Notes: generated by a model not told the origin, from the letters alone. DNA of 64,000 nucleotides from Dactylonectria macrodidyma (GCA_020744425.1 JAGMUV010000001.1:6696001-6760000), one strand, 5' to 3'. Numbered from the stretch's first letter, positions 20,917-32,750 are shown. Translations and numbers: made by a program.

Positions 20917-23239
20917 ATGTCTGCCATTTTTCTGGACCTCAAATCAGATGTCCCCATCAAGGACCAATGGGCTCACCACCATGCCCTCGTAGGTACAGCC
21001 CACGAGTTTATCCGCCACACGCATGGCGACAACGACATGAGCTTTCCGATGCCTGAAGACCCAATCGAGAAAAAGCTTCCGCTGCCCAATCTCGAGCCGT
21101 CGGGGCACATGGATACGCCAATTGAGATTCACCCTGGCAGAGACCCCAATGTCGTCAAGTTTGGCGTCATTGGCGCCGGTGCCGCAGGTCTCTTCACGGG
21201 CTTGCTGCTTGACTACCTCAACCGCGAGCTCGAGCTGAAGGGCGTGCCGCTGTCGTTCAAGTATGACATTCTTGAGGCAGCGGGGCCGGATCGTGTTGGT
21301 GGTCGGCTGTACACGCACAACTTTAGCAAGCAGAAGGACACTCATGATTACTATGATGTTGGTGCCATGCGATTTCCAGACAACCCGGTCATGGAACGGT
21401 AAGTTCGACACCAAGTCCTTCCATTGTCCTGATGATGGCCATTTGACAGAGTCTAGAACCTTTGCCCTCTTCAACTTTCTTGAAATGAAGAGGATCGACC
21501 TAAAGGATGACCCCAAGGCCAAGGACGGATCTCTGATCACCTATTACATGAACAACGGCGACAAGGCCAACGGCAAAGAGCCCTGGTGCTACAACAACAG
21601 AACCATCTGGGGCGGCACCTACGCCGATGTTCAGGAGCAGGGCGGCGAGACCAAGGACCCCTTTTGCATAAACACAGGAGGAGAAATCCCGACCGGGTAC
21701 GTCGGTTTCAGCTCCATTATGAGCAACGCAGAAGCTGATAAGATACAGGCTGTTTTCAATCTCGCCTGAAACGATCATGAAGGAGCTCACTAGTGCCGTG
21801 CGAGATGCTCTTAAGGATGATCTCAAGACGTCGCCGCCAGGAACAAAGGGTTGGGAGCTGTTGATGAAGTACGACCAGTACAGCACTCGCCAGTTCTTGG
21901 CTAGGTAAGTGAGAATCCATCTAAATGTGGTTTGAATGCTGATGTTAACCTCGACAGTTACCACCCTGAGCTAGACTACTTGGAGGGAAAGCTCCCTCTC
22001 CCGCCGTACAACTACAACACCATCGAATGGCTGGAGACATTCAACGGGTTAGTAGTATCCTGCTGGTGTAATGGATGTATACTGATTCAGCTCAGAGGAA
22101 CCAACTGGTATGACCAGGCCCACAGCGAGACTGTCCTTGAGTCGCTCGACTTTGACTTTGACGACAACGTGAAGTGGTACTGCATCCTAGGCGGCGCGCA
22201 ACAACTCGCCAAGCGTATGGAGAAGAAGCTGGTTACCAAGCCCAAGTACAACTCACGCGTCAAGGCCATCCGCGTCAAGGACCTGCGCGACGTTGAGCTT
22301 GCCGTGGAAAACAACACCGAAGACCCGGATAAGACGTGCTACGACGCTGTCTTTGCTACTACTACGCTGGGCTGTCTTCAGCACATGGATTTGCGTGACG
22401 CTGGACTCACCTATCCTACCCGGCAGGCTATCCGGTCGCTGGGATACGGTACTGCGGCCAAGATTGCCATCAAGTTCAAGCGCGCGTGGTGGATCCACGA
22501 CCTAAAGGGCAACAACATCAAACACGGCGGCTTGGGCCACTCTGATCTGTCTATCAGAACGTGCGTGTACCCTTCGTACAACATCTACGACAAGGAGGAC
22601 TCGACGGCGGTCTTGCTCTGCTCCTACACGTGGCAGCAAGACTCGTCCCGTATTGCCTCGCTCTTCTCGGACAAGCCCTCTGACGACGCCCGTCTCAAGG
22701 AGTTGCTTATTAGGGACCTGGCTCGGCTGCACAAGAGCGACGAGGTCAATGAGAAGGATCTGGCTCAGCTGATTAAGAGACTTTGGGTCGAGCATCATGC
22801 CCATGACTGGTCTGAGGACGCCAACACGGCTGGAGCCTTTGCCTTCTTCCGCCCGCAGCAGTTCCGTTCCATGTGGAGCCGCATCATCCAGCCCTCAGGC
22901 GACGTCATCATCGCGGGTGAAGCCGCAAGCCCTCACCACGCATGGGTCGTTGGAGCCTTGGAAAGTGTCGTTCATGGCCTCTACACGTGGCTGGGTGCCA
23001 ACCTGTACTCCAACCCGCATTTCATCGTCGTGCGCCGCATGCTCGAGGCCCAGGACAAGAAGAACCCGTTTGTCAGCCTGCCGCCGTACATGACCAGGAA
23101 GATCTCGGACTGGGCGTCGGTTGTGTGCATGATGCATCGGGAGGAGATTCTCAAAGCGAGAGGCAAAGACACGAAGGGCGCTGAGACAATTTATGAGGAA
23201 TTGTCTCTGAATTCGTTGCAGATATCATCTGCGGCTTGA
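20917..23239 (+). CDS. L-amino-acid-oxidase-like flavin amine oxidoreductase
   Basis: Five exons, 20917-21398, 21457-21696, 21749-21904, 21958-22047 and 22096-23239 (introns 48-58 nt, phases consistent), give 703 aa. The FAD Rossmann motif FGVIGAGAAGL is at 82-92 (G86, G88, G91). LEAAGPDRVGGR follows, and the C-terminal FAD contact reads DVIIAGEAASPHHAWVVGALESV. This arrangement and length match fungal and bacterial L-amino-acid oxidases and phenylalanine 2-monooxygenase-like proteins. They oxidise an amino acid to the imino acid with release of hydrogen peroxide. No signal peptide is visible. Substrate preference (Lys, Phe, Trp or other) cannot be read. The ATG at 20917 (MSAIFLDLK) is favoured over an in-frame codon at 20656 because of the TATA-like site and repeat lying between them. 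Confidence 0.88.
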
Positions 23240-23885
23240 AGATTGAGTCTGGGATGGATATCGAGGTTGGGTTGACATAGCCCAAGTGTCAATGCTTGAG
23301 GCGATATGAGGCAGGGTTTCTTCGAATCTTGTACCTACCTTTCCATCCTTTGCAATCTAAATGGGCTCCTGAGTGATTAACTTAATGTTTGACAGGGTGT
23401 AACACTCGTGACACAATACAGTCATCTTGGCTCGACTCTGTTCCACGACTTTGATGATGGAGCTCAACTTTGTTCGCTCGACTAAGGTGAGTCTTCACCG
23501 TTGACTGCGCCACAGCGTTCAACCTTGGCGCAGTTCATCCCCTGGAGCGCCTCTACCGTAGCGGCTGCCTCTCTGTATTATGGCGGGTTATGGTGGCTCC
23601 GGTTGTGGGACTTTGGGCGGGTAGCGCCTAATAAAGTATGCCACTGTGAGTCAGACCGTAATCATTATCCGCCATAATAAACTCAACTAACCCAGTGTTC
23701 AAAATTCTTATCTGAACTGCAACCTTAGCAATTTCGTCCCTCATCAAACATCTCTGTAATCAATCACAACCTACCACGTCACTGTGAAGAAACACGGAAC
23801 ACCAAACATACAATAGTCTGGATTCACCGCACCCAGTATATCATATCCATTCGACAACCAAGCTCTTGTCTTCGTTTCTTCACCA
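23240..23885. other. intergenic spacer with a small foldback
   Basis: 646 bp between the flavoenzyme stop and the RNase Z-like ATG. Holds the inverted repeat at 23576-23679 and an AC/CAA-rich leader before 23886; no gene seen. Confidence 0.5.
23576..23679. repeat. 104-bp foldback with 11-bp perfect inverted ends
   Basis: TATTATGGCGG (23576-23586) is the exact reverse complement of CCGCCATAATA (23669-23679). With mismatches the arms extend to about 16 of 19 positions. The shape is that of a very short MITE or a regulatory dyad. Confidence 0.5.
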
Positions 23886-24863
23886 ATGGCGAAACCAGCC
23901 TTCGCTGTCCCGCTTCCTCAATCATCGCGATCCGACGTCCTCGAGTGGCGCTTCCCAAAGCCCTACAGCAATTATGTCTTGACGGGTAAATCCCGTGCGG
24001 CATGGCATACGTCTTTCGTCATTCCCCAGCTAAATCTCCTTCTGGATGCTGGCCTCTGCGTCAATAAATTACGGCCCAAGCATGTCTTCCTCACCCACGG
24101 CCACAGCGATCATACTCTGCTATCGCCTGCCTTTGTCAAACGAGAAGATCCACCCGATATTTTCTGTCCGGCCAATATGGCCAAGGTGTTTGATGATTTC
24201 ATCCTCGCTAATACGATGCTGAATCTCGGAGGATTGGTGAGCCACGACGATGCTCCGCCTCCAGTTGCCAAGGCCAACTCAGAAGAGAACAATGGCATCA
24301 ACCAACCACAGCGAAATGGGTGGCTAAATACTCATATCACGCATGGTGTCCGTCACGGTGACGTTGTACCACTGAGACGAATCAAGAATATGAATGCCAC
24401 CGCTTTCGATTGCGACCACACTGTTCCGTGTGTCGGCTACTTCTTCAGTATCACTTCACGTCCCTTGAAAGAGCAATACCGATCTCTCCCGGGCCATGAA
24501 ATAAAAGCGCTGCGTCTATCCGGAGCCGAAATTACCACTGAGCAGACTACGCCCATATTCGCATTTCTGGGCGACACAACGGCGACGACCTTGGCTTCTG
24601 AGCCTGAGTGGCTACGAAACGGAATACCAGTCGTCATCACCGAATGCAGTTTTCTCTACGAGGAACACAGAGTGCAGGCTGACAGGACAAAACATACCAT
24701 ATGGAGCGATTTAGAAAAGGTCGTTCGGATGTGGCCTGCTACGACGTTCGTCATTACCCATTTTAGCCTGAGGTATAGTGATGAAGAGGTGAACCGCTTC
24801 TTCACCGAGATGGATGATCCCCCAGGGAACATTGTTGTCTGGGCAGACGGGGGAGATGCATAG
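23886..24863 (+). CDS. metallo-beta-lactamase-fold protein, RNase Z (ELAC1)-like
   Basis: Intronless, 325 aa. The zinc motif LTHGHSDH (H71, H73, D75, H76) is complete. A second ligand region reads ATAFDCDHTVPCVGYFF, then FAFLGDTTATTL (GDT), VVITECSF and the terminal histidine in FVITHFSLRY. This order matches short-form RNase Z/ELAC1 proteins and their plant nuclear relatives, which trim tRNA 3' trailers. Length fits the short form. An insert of about 30 polar residues (SEENNGINQPQRN) interrupts the fold after the first metal motif. The protein starts MAKPAFAVPL after an AC-rich leader. It may instead act on another phosphodiester substrate, since the wider family is diverse. Confidence 0.82.
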   Translation: MAKPAFAVPLPQSSRSDVLEWRFPKPYSNYVLTGKSRAAWHTSFVIPQLNLLLDAGLCVNKLRPKHVFLTHGHSDHTLLSPAFVKREDPPDIFCPANMAKVFDDFILANTMLNLGGLVSHDDAPPPVAKANSEENNGINQPQRNGWLNTHITHGVRHGDVVPLRRIKNMNATAFDCDHTVPCVGYFFSITSRPLKEQYRSLPGHEIKALRLSGAEITTEQTTPIFAFLGDTTATTLASEPEWLRNGIPVVITECSFLYEEHRVQADRTKHTIWSDLEKVVRMWPATTFVITHFSLRYSDEEVNRFFTEMDDPPGNIVVWADGGDA

Positions 24864-27059
24864 AAATAGAAATGCCGCAACAAACTAAACATACCAATAC
24901 ACTTTTCTCATTTCAGGTCATCATTTGTCGAGCGAAAAAATCCTCGTTGTAGCCTAATATGCTAGTAATATGGTTAATGTATTGAGCTGAAGATGGCGCG
25001 GGTGCATCGTTGGAAGTGGCGATGTGGCATCTCTTATGATAAAGTTGAGTCATATCTGGAAATTGTATGATGTGGCTTTGTCAGAAACAAAATAGTTTGC
25101 GATTTGTATCTGGGTTCCTAGCATCGAACTAGCGTCTAAACACATCTCAGCACTGGTGTATCGAACGCTCGGCTTTTTGACTGTTTAGACAAGCATTGCT
25201 CCCAGTTGTGTTTCATCCAAGCTTGAGTCGTGGCGTATTGTTGAGCTACATATAAAAATCACCCTGATAGGCTTAACGGAATTGGATCAATAACCTCTCA
25301 GTTGTTCTTCAGTACGGCTACTTCCCGTGGTTGCAACATAGCTCGCATGAGACGTAGATGCACCTGGTGCATGTCCTCCACCACGAACGCTGCCAATGGC
25401 GTTCCAGGAACCTTGTTGAAAGCTTTGAGCCAACCAAGAGTCTAAAGGACTTGCATTTTGTATAGTTGCGTCGTTCGCAGCCGTTATCGGCGAGGTCGTC
25501 CTGGCAAGCAGTGGTTCATCAGCTTTTTTCTATGTTGACGGCGCCATGCTGCGGACCGAAAGAACGTACTCTCTCGGGACTTGCACCCACGCATTCGAAA
25601 CGAATGTATTGTCAGGTGTAGGTGAAGGCATAGCGATCTTGAAGAATATAATCGGACCCTTCAGAGTGATTTAAGGAACTCTAAAGAGTCATGGATTGAG
25701 ATTGGATCGGCGGTACGCTTCTGAGCACTTTCTTTCGAAAGGTTATTGACCTGGGAAAATCACTGATCTGGTCAAGATAATGGCTAGTATTTATGGTCAA
25801 CGTCGTTGCAACTACATCACAAGTTGCGCAGCTTGACGATTCCATCTCGTCGCGCAAATGGTTGAATGGGGCCAATTGCAACGAAAATTTGACACTGAGT
25901 GAGACAGAAACTTTTGCCACATGCTATCTGGCCCCAGTTTCTGGCCCCGAGTCCTGGGTTACAGAAATGAGAGACGATTCGGCAATCAACTCGATGTCGT
26001 CTATGCTGGTGTTGGTGCTGCAATACTCGGTCATGACGTATGGAATGGACTCGCCCCAGCATTTGAAGCGGCCCCAGGTTGTTTATTTTCACGCATACTA
26101 ACGTAGATTGGTTGCGGGGGGAATGTGTCCAGCGCATGACCCTTTTTTACCTGATTTGGGGCCACTTGGTTCTCTTTAGTGCGGTTGTTTCACTTTCTAG
26201 TGGCTATGCATTTGCCGAGACTGTGGGCACTTGGTTTGCTGGCCATTTGGATGGATGATGCGTGGCTGCTCCGAGCTAAGGATTGCTAAGTGATAAAAGA
26301 GAGCAGCATGGCGTTCTTTCAATCCTATGGCAGATCAAGGCCAGATGGCTTGCATCTGTGGGGAGGCGGAAGTGGGCTGTGATTTACTAAACTGTTGGGC
26401 TGCCGGTCCAGTAAGAGGCGTTGGGCTGACCACCAAGCCTGCACCACTGTGCTGCTGACCGCGATTGATTCAGTGCTCAGACGTGTGACATAATTGCCTC
26501 GACCCCTCGTCACATTCTCACCGTCTCTTTGGCCCGCTGGTTGGCGGTTGGTGTCGCGTCGTTTGTTAGGCATTTGCCAATGCCGAAGGGGGATTATCTG
26601 CGGAGCATACTGGGACTTGTATTAGTCACATAGATGTATGTAGTGCAGTTGATTGATCGTGCGTGATGCTGCTCCTCCTTACGTAGAAGTACTGTTGTTG
26701 GGGCCACTTTCAGTGCGTTTTGCACTTTGCCCAGGCATTATCATACCACACGCATTGGGGCCAGTTTGTGGGGGCTAATTCTTGGGGCCAGTTCTACTTC
26801 TTGCTAGGATCTCAGCCCCAGCGCATGTCATACGTGGCATTTGCAAAATGCAGTCAATGAATACACTTGGACAATTTCACGTTTTGCATAAGTAAGTCAC
26901 ACTCCGCCATCGCCCCATGTATTTCCAAGCCCTCCCCCCTCTTTCTAAGTTCCGATTATTATCGCAAATCGTTATCGCCCCAGAAGCGAGCTACCAGTTC
27001 CACGCCAAATTCGAAAACGAAAACGAAAGCGACAATCAAGATTGGTGTTTGGGGTTTGG
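24864..27059. other. 2.2-kb gene-poor stretch with repeated TGGGGCCA motif
   Basis: No frame looks coding; overlapping frames at 25793-26137 on both strands are unrecognised. Exact TGGGGCCA occurs at 25867, 26157, 26699, 26756 and 26783, and its complement TGGCCCCA at 25929. Near matches lie at 25942 and 26069. Confidence 0.55.
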
Positions 27060-27127
27060 GGTTCAAAAGTACGTGGGGTTCAAAAGTACGTGGGGTTCAA
27101 AAGTACGTGGGGCTCAAAAGTACGTGA
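27060..27127 (+). repeat. 17-bp minisatellite, four copies
   Basis: Four head-to-tail copies of GGTTCAAAAGTACGTGG start at 27060, 27077, 27094 and 27111; the last has two substitutions. The array ends on the A of the proposed ATG at 27127. A 17-bp unit cycles the reading frame, so the translated upstream extension is probably not protein. Confidence 0.9.
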
Positions 27128-28182
27128 TGTTGGACTTGGAGCAACCTCATGTAAATAGTTGTGGTTTAGTTCTTACTGACTCACCCAGTGCACCCCCCAT
27201 CGGTGACTGGACATTGGGACTCTTCGACTTGAATGCCGAAGGCCTGTCTCTACCTCCTAGATCTTCAGTCTCGTCGCAACACGAACTGAATTGCCTCACA
27301 AGCGAGGCTCAAATCGGCCCCGACCCTGCGGAATCATTACTTGAGGCTTCATACTTCGATCATGAGTTGGGATTGTTCAAAAGTTCATCTACCATGCAGA
27401 TGCTAGGCTCGGGCCTGTTCACGGCGCCTGATGCTGGTGTCACCTCCTACTCTCAGGTGGCTGCTAGCTTTCTAGAGGGCAATGGCATCCGCACACAAGA
27501 GTGAGTAGGGCAATTCCGCGACCTTATTGCATCAACGAAGTGGACTCTGACTAGTATCGTACAAGAGCTAACCTTGCTCAACCTTGTGGTCTGTCTTCGC
27601 ATACATTGCCACAGTTGGCAACTCTAACCTGTCTTAGGTCCCGAGCATATCGCGTCGCTCAATCAACAGGTTGTCGGCGCATTCGATATGCTCCAGCCCG
27701 ACACTGGGGGTGTTGGCGGGTCTCCCGCAACTTCTTCACCTTGCCTTGATGGTGTCTCAACATTCCCAGGATATTCGTATCCATTCAGCGAAGAAGCGAC
27801 ACCACCTTATGGGAGCATCCAGATAATAAACACAGAGCGGGCTCAGTACCCATGCCAGCAGGGATGTCCCAGGTATTTCGGGAGCCTGAAAGACCGTCAT
27901 CGGCATTATAAGACTCGGGCTCATGCCCCACCTGACATCAAGTCTTTCGTGTGTCGGTGTGGACACACCACCGCTCGAAAGGACCATTATCGCCGGCATC
28001 TCAAGCAGCTTTCATGTACATTCCGTCGCCCTCATTTCCATTGCGTCTGCTCTCAAACTAGTTTTGATGATGATCTCAAGCGACATCTACAGCATATCAG
28101 TGTTTGCAAAGAGGGGCACCGGCGATCCGGCCGTCCACCGAATAGCCAACCAACTTTAAGTGGCCAGTCAGCTCCAGAATGA
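27127..28182 (+). CDS. C2H2-type zinc-finger protein
   Basis: Proposed exons 27127-27500, 27555-27586 and 27638-28182 give 316 aa. The first intron (54 nt, GTGAGT donor) is convincing. The second (GTGGTC donor, CTAAC branch, CTTAG acceptor) is a weaker guess chosen because it keeps the frame. The N-terminal half is acidic and Ser-rich. The C-terminal part holds three consecutive finger-like units: CQQGCPRYF...HRHYKTRAH, then FVCRCGHTTARKDHYRRHL and FHCVCSQTSFDDDLKRHL. The C-x-C-G-x4-A-R-K-D-x-Y-x-R-H-L form is common in fungal regulators. It is probably a nuclear DNA-binding protein. An in-frame extension back to 26917 runs through the minisatellite and lacks similarity, so I start at 27127. 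Confidence 0.65.
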
Positions 28183-28956
28183 CTGTTTACCCAATTTCAT
28201 ATCTTTTTGAATCTCAACTTAAAAGATGAAGGTGAGCATTTCAGAGTTTCTTGCTCGCGAATTGCCTCCGCTGCTACCTCCGCAACACTAATTAATAAAC
28301 TAGTATTAACGATGTCTGCAGTCACACAGCAAGGCTTATCATCTTTGTTACTTTGAACTTGTGTTGGATTTCTTTTGCATTGGGCCTATTGACCTTTTTT
28401 TTGGCCTACCATTAGGTTCCTTTGAGCGTCTTCAAAGTGTCTCCTGTCACCTCGAGATGGCACATGTGAGGCGGCGAGGAGTCATCTAGGCTGGCTGGGT
28501 TAATTTCTTAATTGGTGTTGGATTTCGGACAAGGGCGACAAGTCGCAGGGATGGGACGGCATGGTGAGATGTGGCATGAACAAGGCAAAGGAAGTGGATA
28601 TAAAGAACTGGGCATCAAGCCCCTCCATTTGCCAGGGGACAATGGTCTTTATTTATGGCAATCTCTTGTGTTATTATTTATGTTGATCCTACTGCTATAG
28701 CTCTTCTACAATAAAAATTACCAATATTTTGGCTCAACTCTCTTGCCTGTACCTTTATCATCGTGCCAGCAACTCGCCCTTGGAGATGCAGACAGCCAGT
28801 TGGATAATATGATGGTGCGGAGTTCAGAGCGCCCACGTCCACGTATCAGGCGCATACCAGGGCTCTCTGTACAGAGCAACCGCGCTTCTTCAGCGATAGA
28901 GCAGTAGACCAATCCGTCAATTTGAACAATTGGCCTTAGCTGCTCGGCGAAGTGCC
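28183..28956. other. intergenic, no supported gene
   Basis: 774 bp between the C2H2 gene and the next minus-strand gene. Short frames such as 28512-28700 are unrecognised. TTTTTTTGG and TATTTATG tracts resemble 3' flanking sequence. Confidence 0.5.
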
Positions 28957-29632
28957 CTAAGATCCATATGTCAGGGTTGTTGGTGAAAGTCGGACAAACA
29001 TATTGCCTTCAGCTGATAGACAAGCCTTTGCACGGCTATTTGAGCTGAGGAGAGTATCTGAGTCGGAGATACTGTCGTTGTGATGGTGGGTATCGGTATA
29101 GCAACTGTCCGTGTTCTCGCCTTCCTCTTCGATACCGACGAACACCGCGACTTGCTCGTGGAAGTGAACACGCTTCAGTTCACTGCCGCCCGAACCAAAG
29201 CTGGATGAGGGCGCCGCCCGCAGTTTGGCAGCGAAAGACAAGATCGATGTCCTTGGCTTGGCCCCGAAGTTGTTGCCGCGCTTGAGGATAGAGTTCTCAA
29301 TGATGCTAACATTCTTTTGTAGTGATTTAGCGATGATTGGGTCAAGGTCAAAAGAAGCATCGGTATCCGAGTCCGTTTCTACCGGCGCCCAGGAGTCCGA
29401 TTCTAGGGGCCCGTCATAATCCGTTTCTGATGGCTCGTAGGAGTTCGTTTCTAGTGACCCGAAGAGAAATGTTGCAACGCGTTTTTGAAATCTGTACATG
29501 GTAAGCTGACAGTACAGAAGAGTAGGAGGGGAATATTTACAGATGGCCATCAGTAGGAGGAGTCTTCGATTTACGCGTCATCTTCTTCCAGGACCGCGAT
29601 ATGGCGTTTCTCAATCGCCTGCATTGAGCCAT
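28957..29632 (-). CDS. unidentified Ser/Asp-rich protein with an RVxF-like motif
   Basis: Two exons, 29632-29541 and 29491-28957, join across a 49-nt intron (GTAAAT donor, GTACAG acceptor) to a 208-aa frame. I recognise no family. The start MAQCRRLRNAISRSWKK is basic. Residues about 45-75 hold an E-T/S-D-S acidic repeat (ETNSYEPSETDYDGPLESDS). Further on, ELKRVHFHEQVAVFVGIEEE contains R-V-H-F, which fits the RVxF docking motif of protein phosphatase 1 targeting subunits. The composition is that of a disordered protein. The intron phase fits well, which supports a real gene, but there is no homology evidence; confidence is modest. Confidence 0.45.
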
Positions 29633-31072
29633 CCCGAATTTCAGAGATAGCGTGTAACTCCAAGAAAGAGAAGGAGTAGTAGGAGTGACAGAGTCAGAGC
29701 CTAGCGCCGAGGACAGTATGTGAGTTGAAGGAAAGCGAATGAGCAGTAGAAGTGAAGCAGTCACAGCATAACGCAGGGGTAGCGTGTTGGTCCAAGAAAT
29801 AGAGAATGAATCAATAAGTGGAAGAGTTAGAACACAAAGCCGGGAGTTGACAGTTGATATATCCATCTAGGATTGAGTTTTCAATCCGTGACACAGCTGG
29901 AAAGGCTTAAATTGGTGACTGTGTCAATATTGAGTTTGGAAAATGTTAAAAATGATAAAAGAAACTGCAAATGTATGCCAATATGCCAACAACTTGCCCT
30001 CGAAAGAGCGGAAAGCTAGTTACATGGCGCGTTGCAATGTCTCGAGCTTGAGACTCGCCCATCTCAATGTGCGAGATTTTGGAGTTCGAAGAGGTGGTCA
30101 ATCGATATGATTACACCTACAATCACTGAGATATGACGGACCCAATTCTTTGGTGAAGTGACTCACGTCCGGCACCATAGAGGTTCTTCTAACACTCCAT
30201 CAGTGTATCATCTCTCTCATGAACAGATCGGTCGGGTTCCTTAGTATTCTGAGCCCCACTGACCCTTTTGTCTGACGCGTCAGCTAGCGAAGTCAATGTG
30301 TAATGCCGCCTCGACTTGTGAAAAATATTTTGACACGGTTAGAGGGCTTGCGGCCTGAGAGAGAGAAAGAGAGAGAGAAAGAGCCATCCGTCCATCCGCT
30401 TCTCCGGCGATTGTGAGTATAAGATAAATGTCCATGGAATTAATGAGAGACTCGATAAATTTGTTCCGTGTTTATTCTAGTTCTCCAAAAGCCCTCGTCT
30501 TGGATGTTCTCATATATCGATTTCACTTTGGAACTGTTCGATTGGGCGAGCAAAATCCCCACAACCTCACGTAGAAGACGCCGCACTGCCCTTTCATTAG
30601 CTCCAGAGGACCTCGATCGCAATAGACGTGGGTGGGGATTTAGCCTCAAGCGCGTCGATAACCACTGAGCAAAGCTTCGTTTTCCCGTGGCGTATGATTT
30701 TGTGCAACTATCGAGTCGTAATAGACGAACTGCTCTATCGCTATCTGCTGGAAACTGGGTGATGTGTGAGCCCTCTAGAGCCATCTAATCATCCACGTAC
30801 GGCGGCCTGGCGATGGGCAGAATACCTTCTGTGGCCGCCTAAACTCTCAGTAGTCATGCAACATATGAAATTTCTGCAAGTCGCCTTTAAAAAGGGCTAG
30901 GTTTCTACGCTGTAGATCGATGAACCGATGTTGTTTGTGACGAGTCATCCGACCGAGTCGGTAGGTGTGGTATAGGTTGTTCATGTTTAACTACTTCCTA
31001 GCCGTCGCGTCTTTGCACTGCAATGCCGCTAGTTGCTTTCATTTCGAGAACTGATGTCTGATCAGAAGGTCC
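29633..31072. other. 1.4-kb stretch, no supported gene
   Basis: A minus-strand frame at 30440-30784 (114 codons) is basic and unrecognised. A purine (GA)n tract lies at 30357-30383. No domain seen on either strand. Confidence 0.5.
30357..30383 (+). repeat. GA microsatellite
   Basis: A 27-nt run of GA dinucleotides interrupted by single A insertions. Confidence 0.8.
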
Positions 31073-31890
31073 CTACGAAATTGGTGGTAGTTGAAGCCTA
31101 CCAACATTATCCCTCATCACTTTATACCCAAAAGCCAAGCCTCGTCCATTGTCCTCCACCAATACCATGCCACTCAAAGCAAGGTAAACATGCTGACCCA
31201 TCCAAAACGTCACGGTGGCTGGACCTATCACCAAGCGTGCTAATCCGATCAGTATGGCACAGTTTGCAGTCGCGAGGAAAACAAATCCAGCCGTGCAGTG
31301 GCAAGCGGGGAGTCTCACGTAGTAGCGCCTGTCTTCGAATAATGGATATCTTGAGAGCGTAAGGGGGTTTTTAGTGGTTTCGGAATCATATGGAGTGTAC
31401 GTTTCGTCCAATAATCTCTGACTCGCGTAGTGAGAAGGAAGCCCACCACTCTCATCCTAAGATGAGAGAATCTAACCAGCTCTGATCTATGGAAAGCATG
31501 TCGGCGTCCTCTGGACTCTACTCCTCTGGGGTTTACTTCGACAATTCCGAACTTGTAACCGATAGAAGCGCGAAGCAGCACCACCGATAAAAGGTATCCT
31601 AAAGGGACTTGTACTGATTGGAGACTCCACTATAAGTCTGAGAAGTGAATGAAGGCCTCCTTGAGCCCGAACGAGAGAAGTTCGACACTGATACCGACGA
31701 CGGCTAACCAGGTCTGGACGCTGAGATGAGAGCCAATGACAAAAGCAGGACCCCACGAGTTCATGACAACAAAGATAAACGCAACGGAGCCGAGAAACAG
31801 TGCGGTAAGAGACAATACACCGATTAGTCGGATGTGTAAGAATAAATTCTTGAGGGGAGGGTAGTTTCGTGGGTAAGGGTAATGATCCAT
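31073..31890 (-). pseudogene. decayed fungal membrane protein
   Basis: The minus-strand frame starting MDHYPYPRNYPPLKNL encodes a hydrophobic segment (LIGVLSLTALFLGSVAFIFVVM), WLAVVGISVELLSFGLKEAFIHFSDL and then TAG at 31632-31630. The same frame then runs on as WSLQSVQVPLGYLLSVVLLRASIGYKFGIVEV to 31315. Another hydrophobic frame follows at 31411-31073. The pattern recalls a multi-pass fungal family of unknown function whose members carry a 'D-W-W' after this helix. TAG therefore probably replaces a Trp codon (TGG to TAG). No intron that removes the stop keeps the good frame. I read it as a recently broken gene. Confidence 0.5.
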
Positions 31891-32750
31891 TGTGGGCTAC
31901 GTGTAAGAGGCGACGGATGGTCCTTCCAAAACCCGCGCGGCGCTCGCATTGTTAAAATCTGCTCAGCGTTCTCAGCCTGATGTAAAAATTCGCCAATTAA
32001 CTCTAATGTCACCAAGTGCAGCACACTAATGCAGTCATTGTCACTGTGCCACCACATCGGGCTGAAGTTTGGAGGACTATCGGGATCAGGTATCTAGGAT
32101 GAAGCCTTGGCGGAGGAGGAGGAGCCGACTCGGTGATACGGGTAAGGCAGTGGTGTGGGACGAGGCAGACTGCAGCTGAATAGTAAAGCTTTACAGCATA
32201 GCAAAACTTACAACGAAAACGCATTCATTGTACTGTGGCAAGCTTAGCCTTACAATCTCATGCAAGGAGGTAAGTGTGAGACTTGTCGTATCCCTTCTGT
32301 GGGGCTGATCTAGCAAATGTGGCTATGTTCGCCAAGAGTGCGCACGTTTGCATATAACGTAAATGCTGCATATTATTGCAGCTATCCAGTAATCAGAAAA
32401 TTATGATAACGGGGTCCTGAAGCCTTGGAATACCTCTCAGATCCGGGATACTGTCGAAATCTGGACTTAATGCCCTAGTCTCTCAATCCGCCTTTGCTCA
32501 GCCAAAAGCGGCAGAAACTCAACTCGACTAGAAACGGATTTATAGTGCGCCTAGGCTTGGCCTCGCGGCTATTCGGCATGATACTCGTTTAGATCACCTG
32601 ACGCAAATGACGCGAGCCTGGGTCCAAATGCGGCGAAATACAGAGACCGTTATGTGGCCACCCACCTCTTCAACACTACACACCACTCGCTCTGGAAGAA
32701 TCATCTACATACTCACACATTAATTCACCACATCTGTTCGATATCTCGCT

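Noticed and set aside
25080..25200. Possible tRNA around a GGTTC-like phrase
   Set aside because: No acceptor stem or anticodon arm could be paired.
26917..27126. 70-codon extension of the C2H2 protein
   Set aside because: Runs through a 17-bp minisatellite that cycles all frames; low-complexity and unlike the family.
27060..27127. CRISPR-like array
   Set aside because: Units are contiguous without spacers and the genome is eukaryotic; it is a minisatellite.
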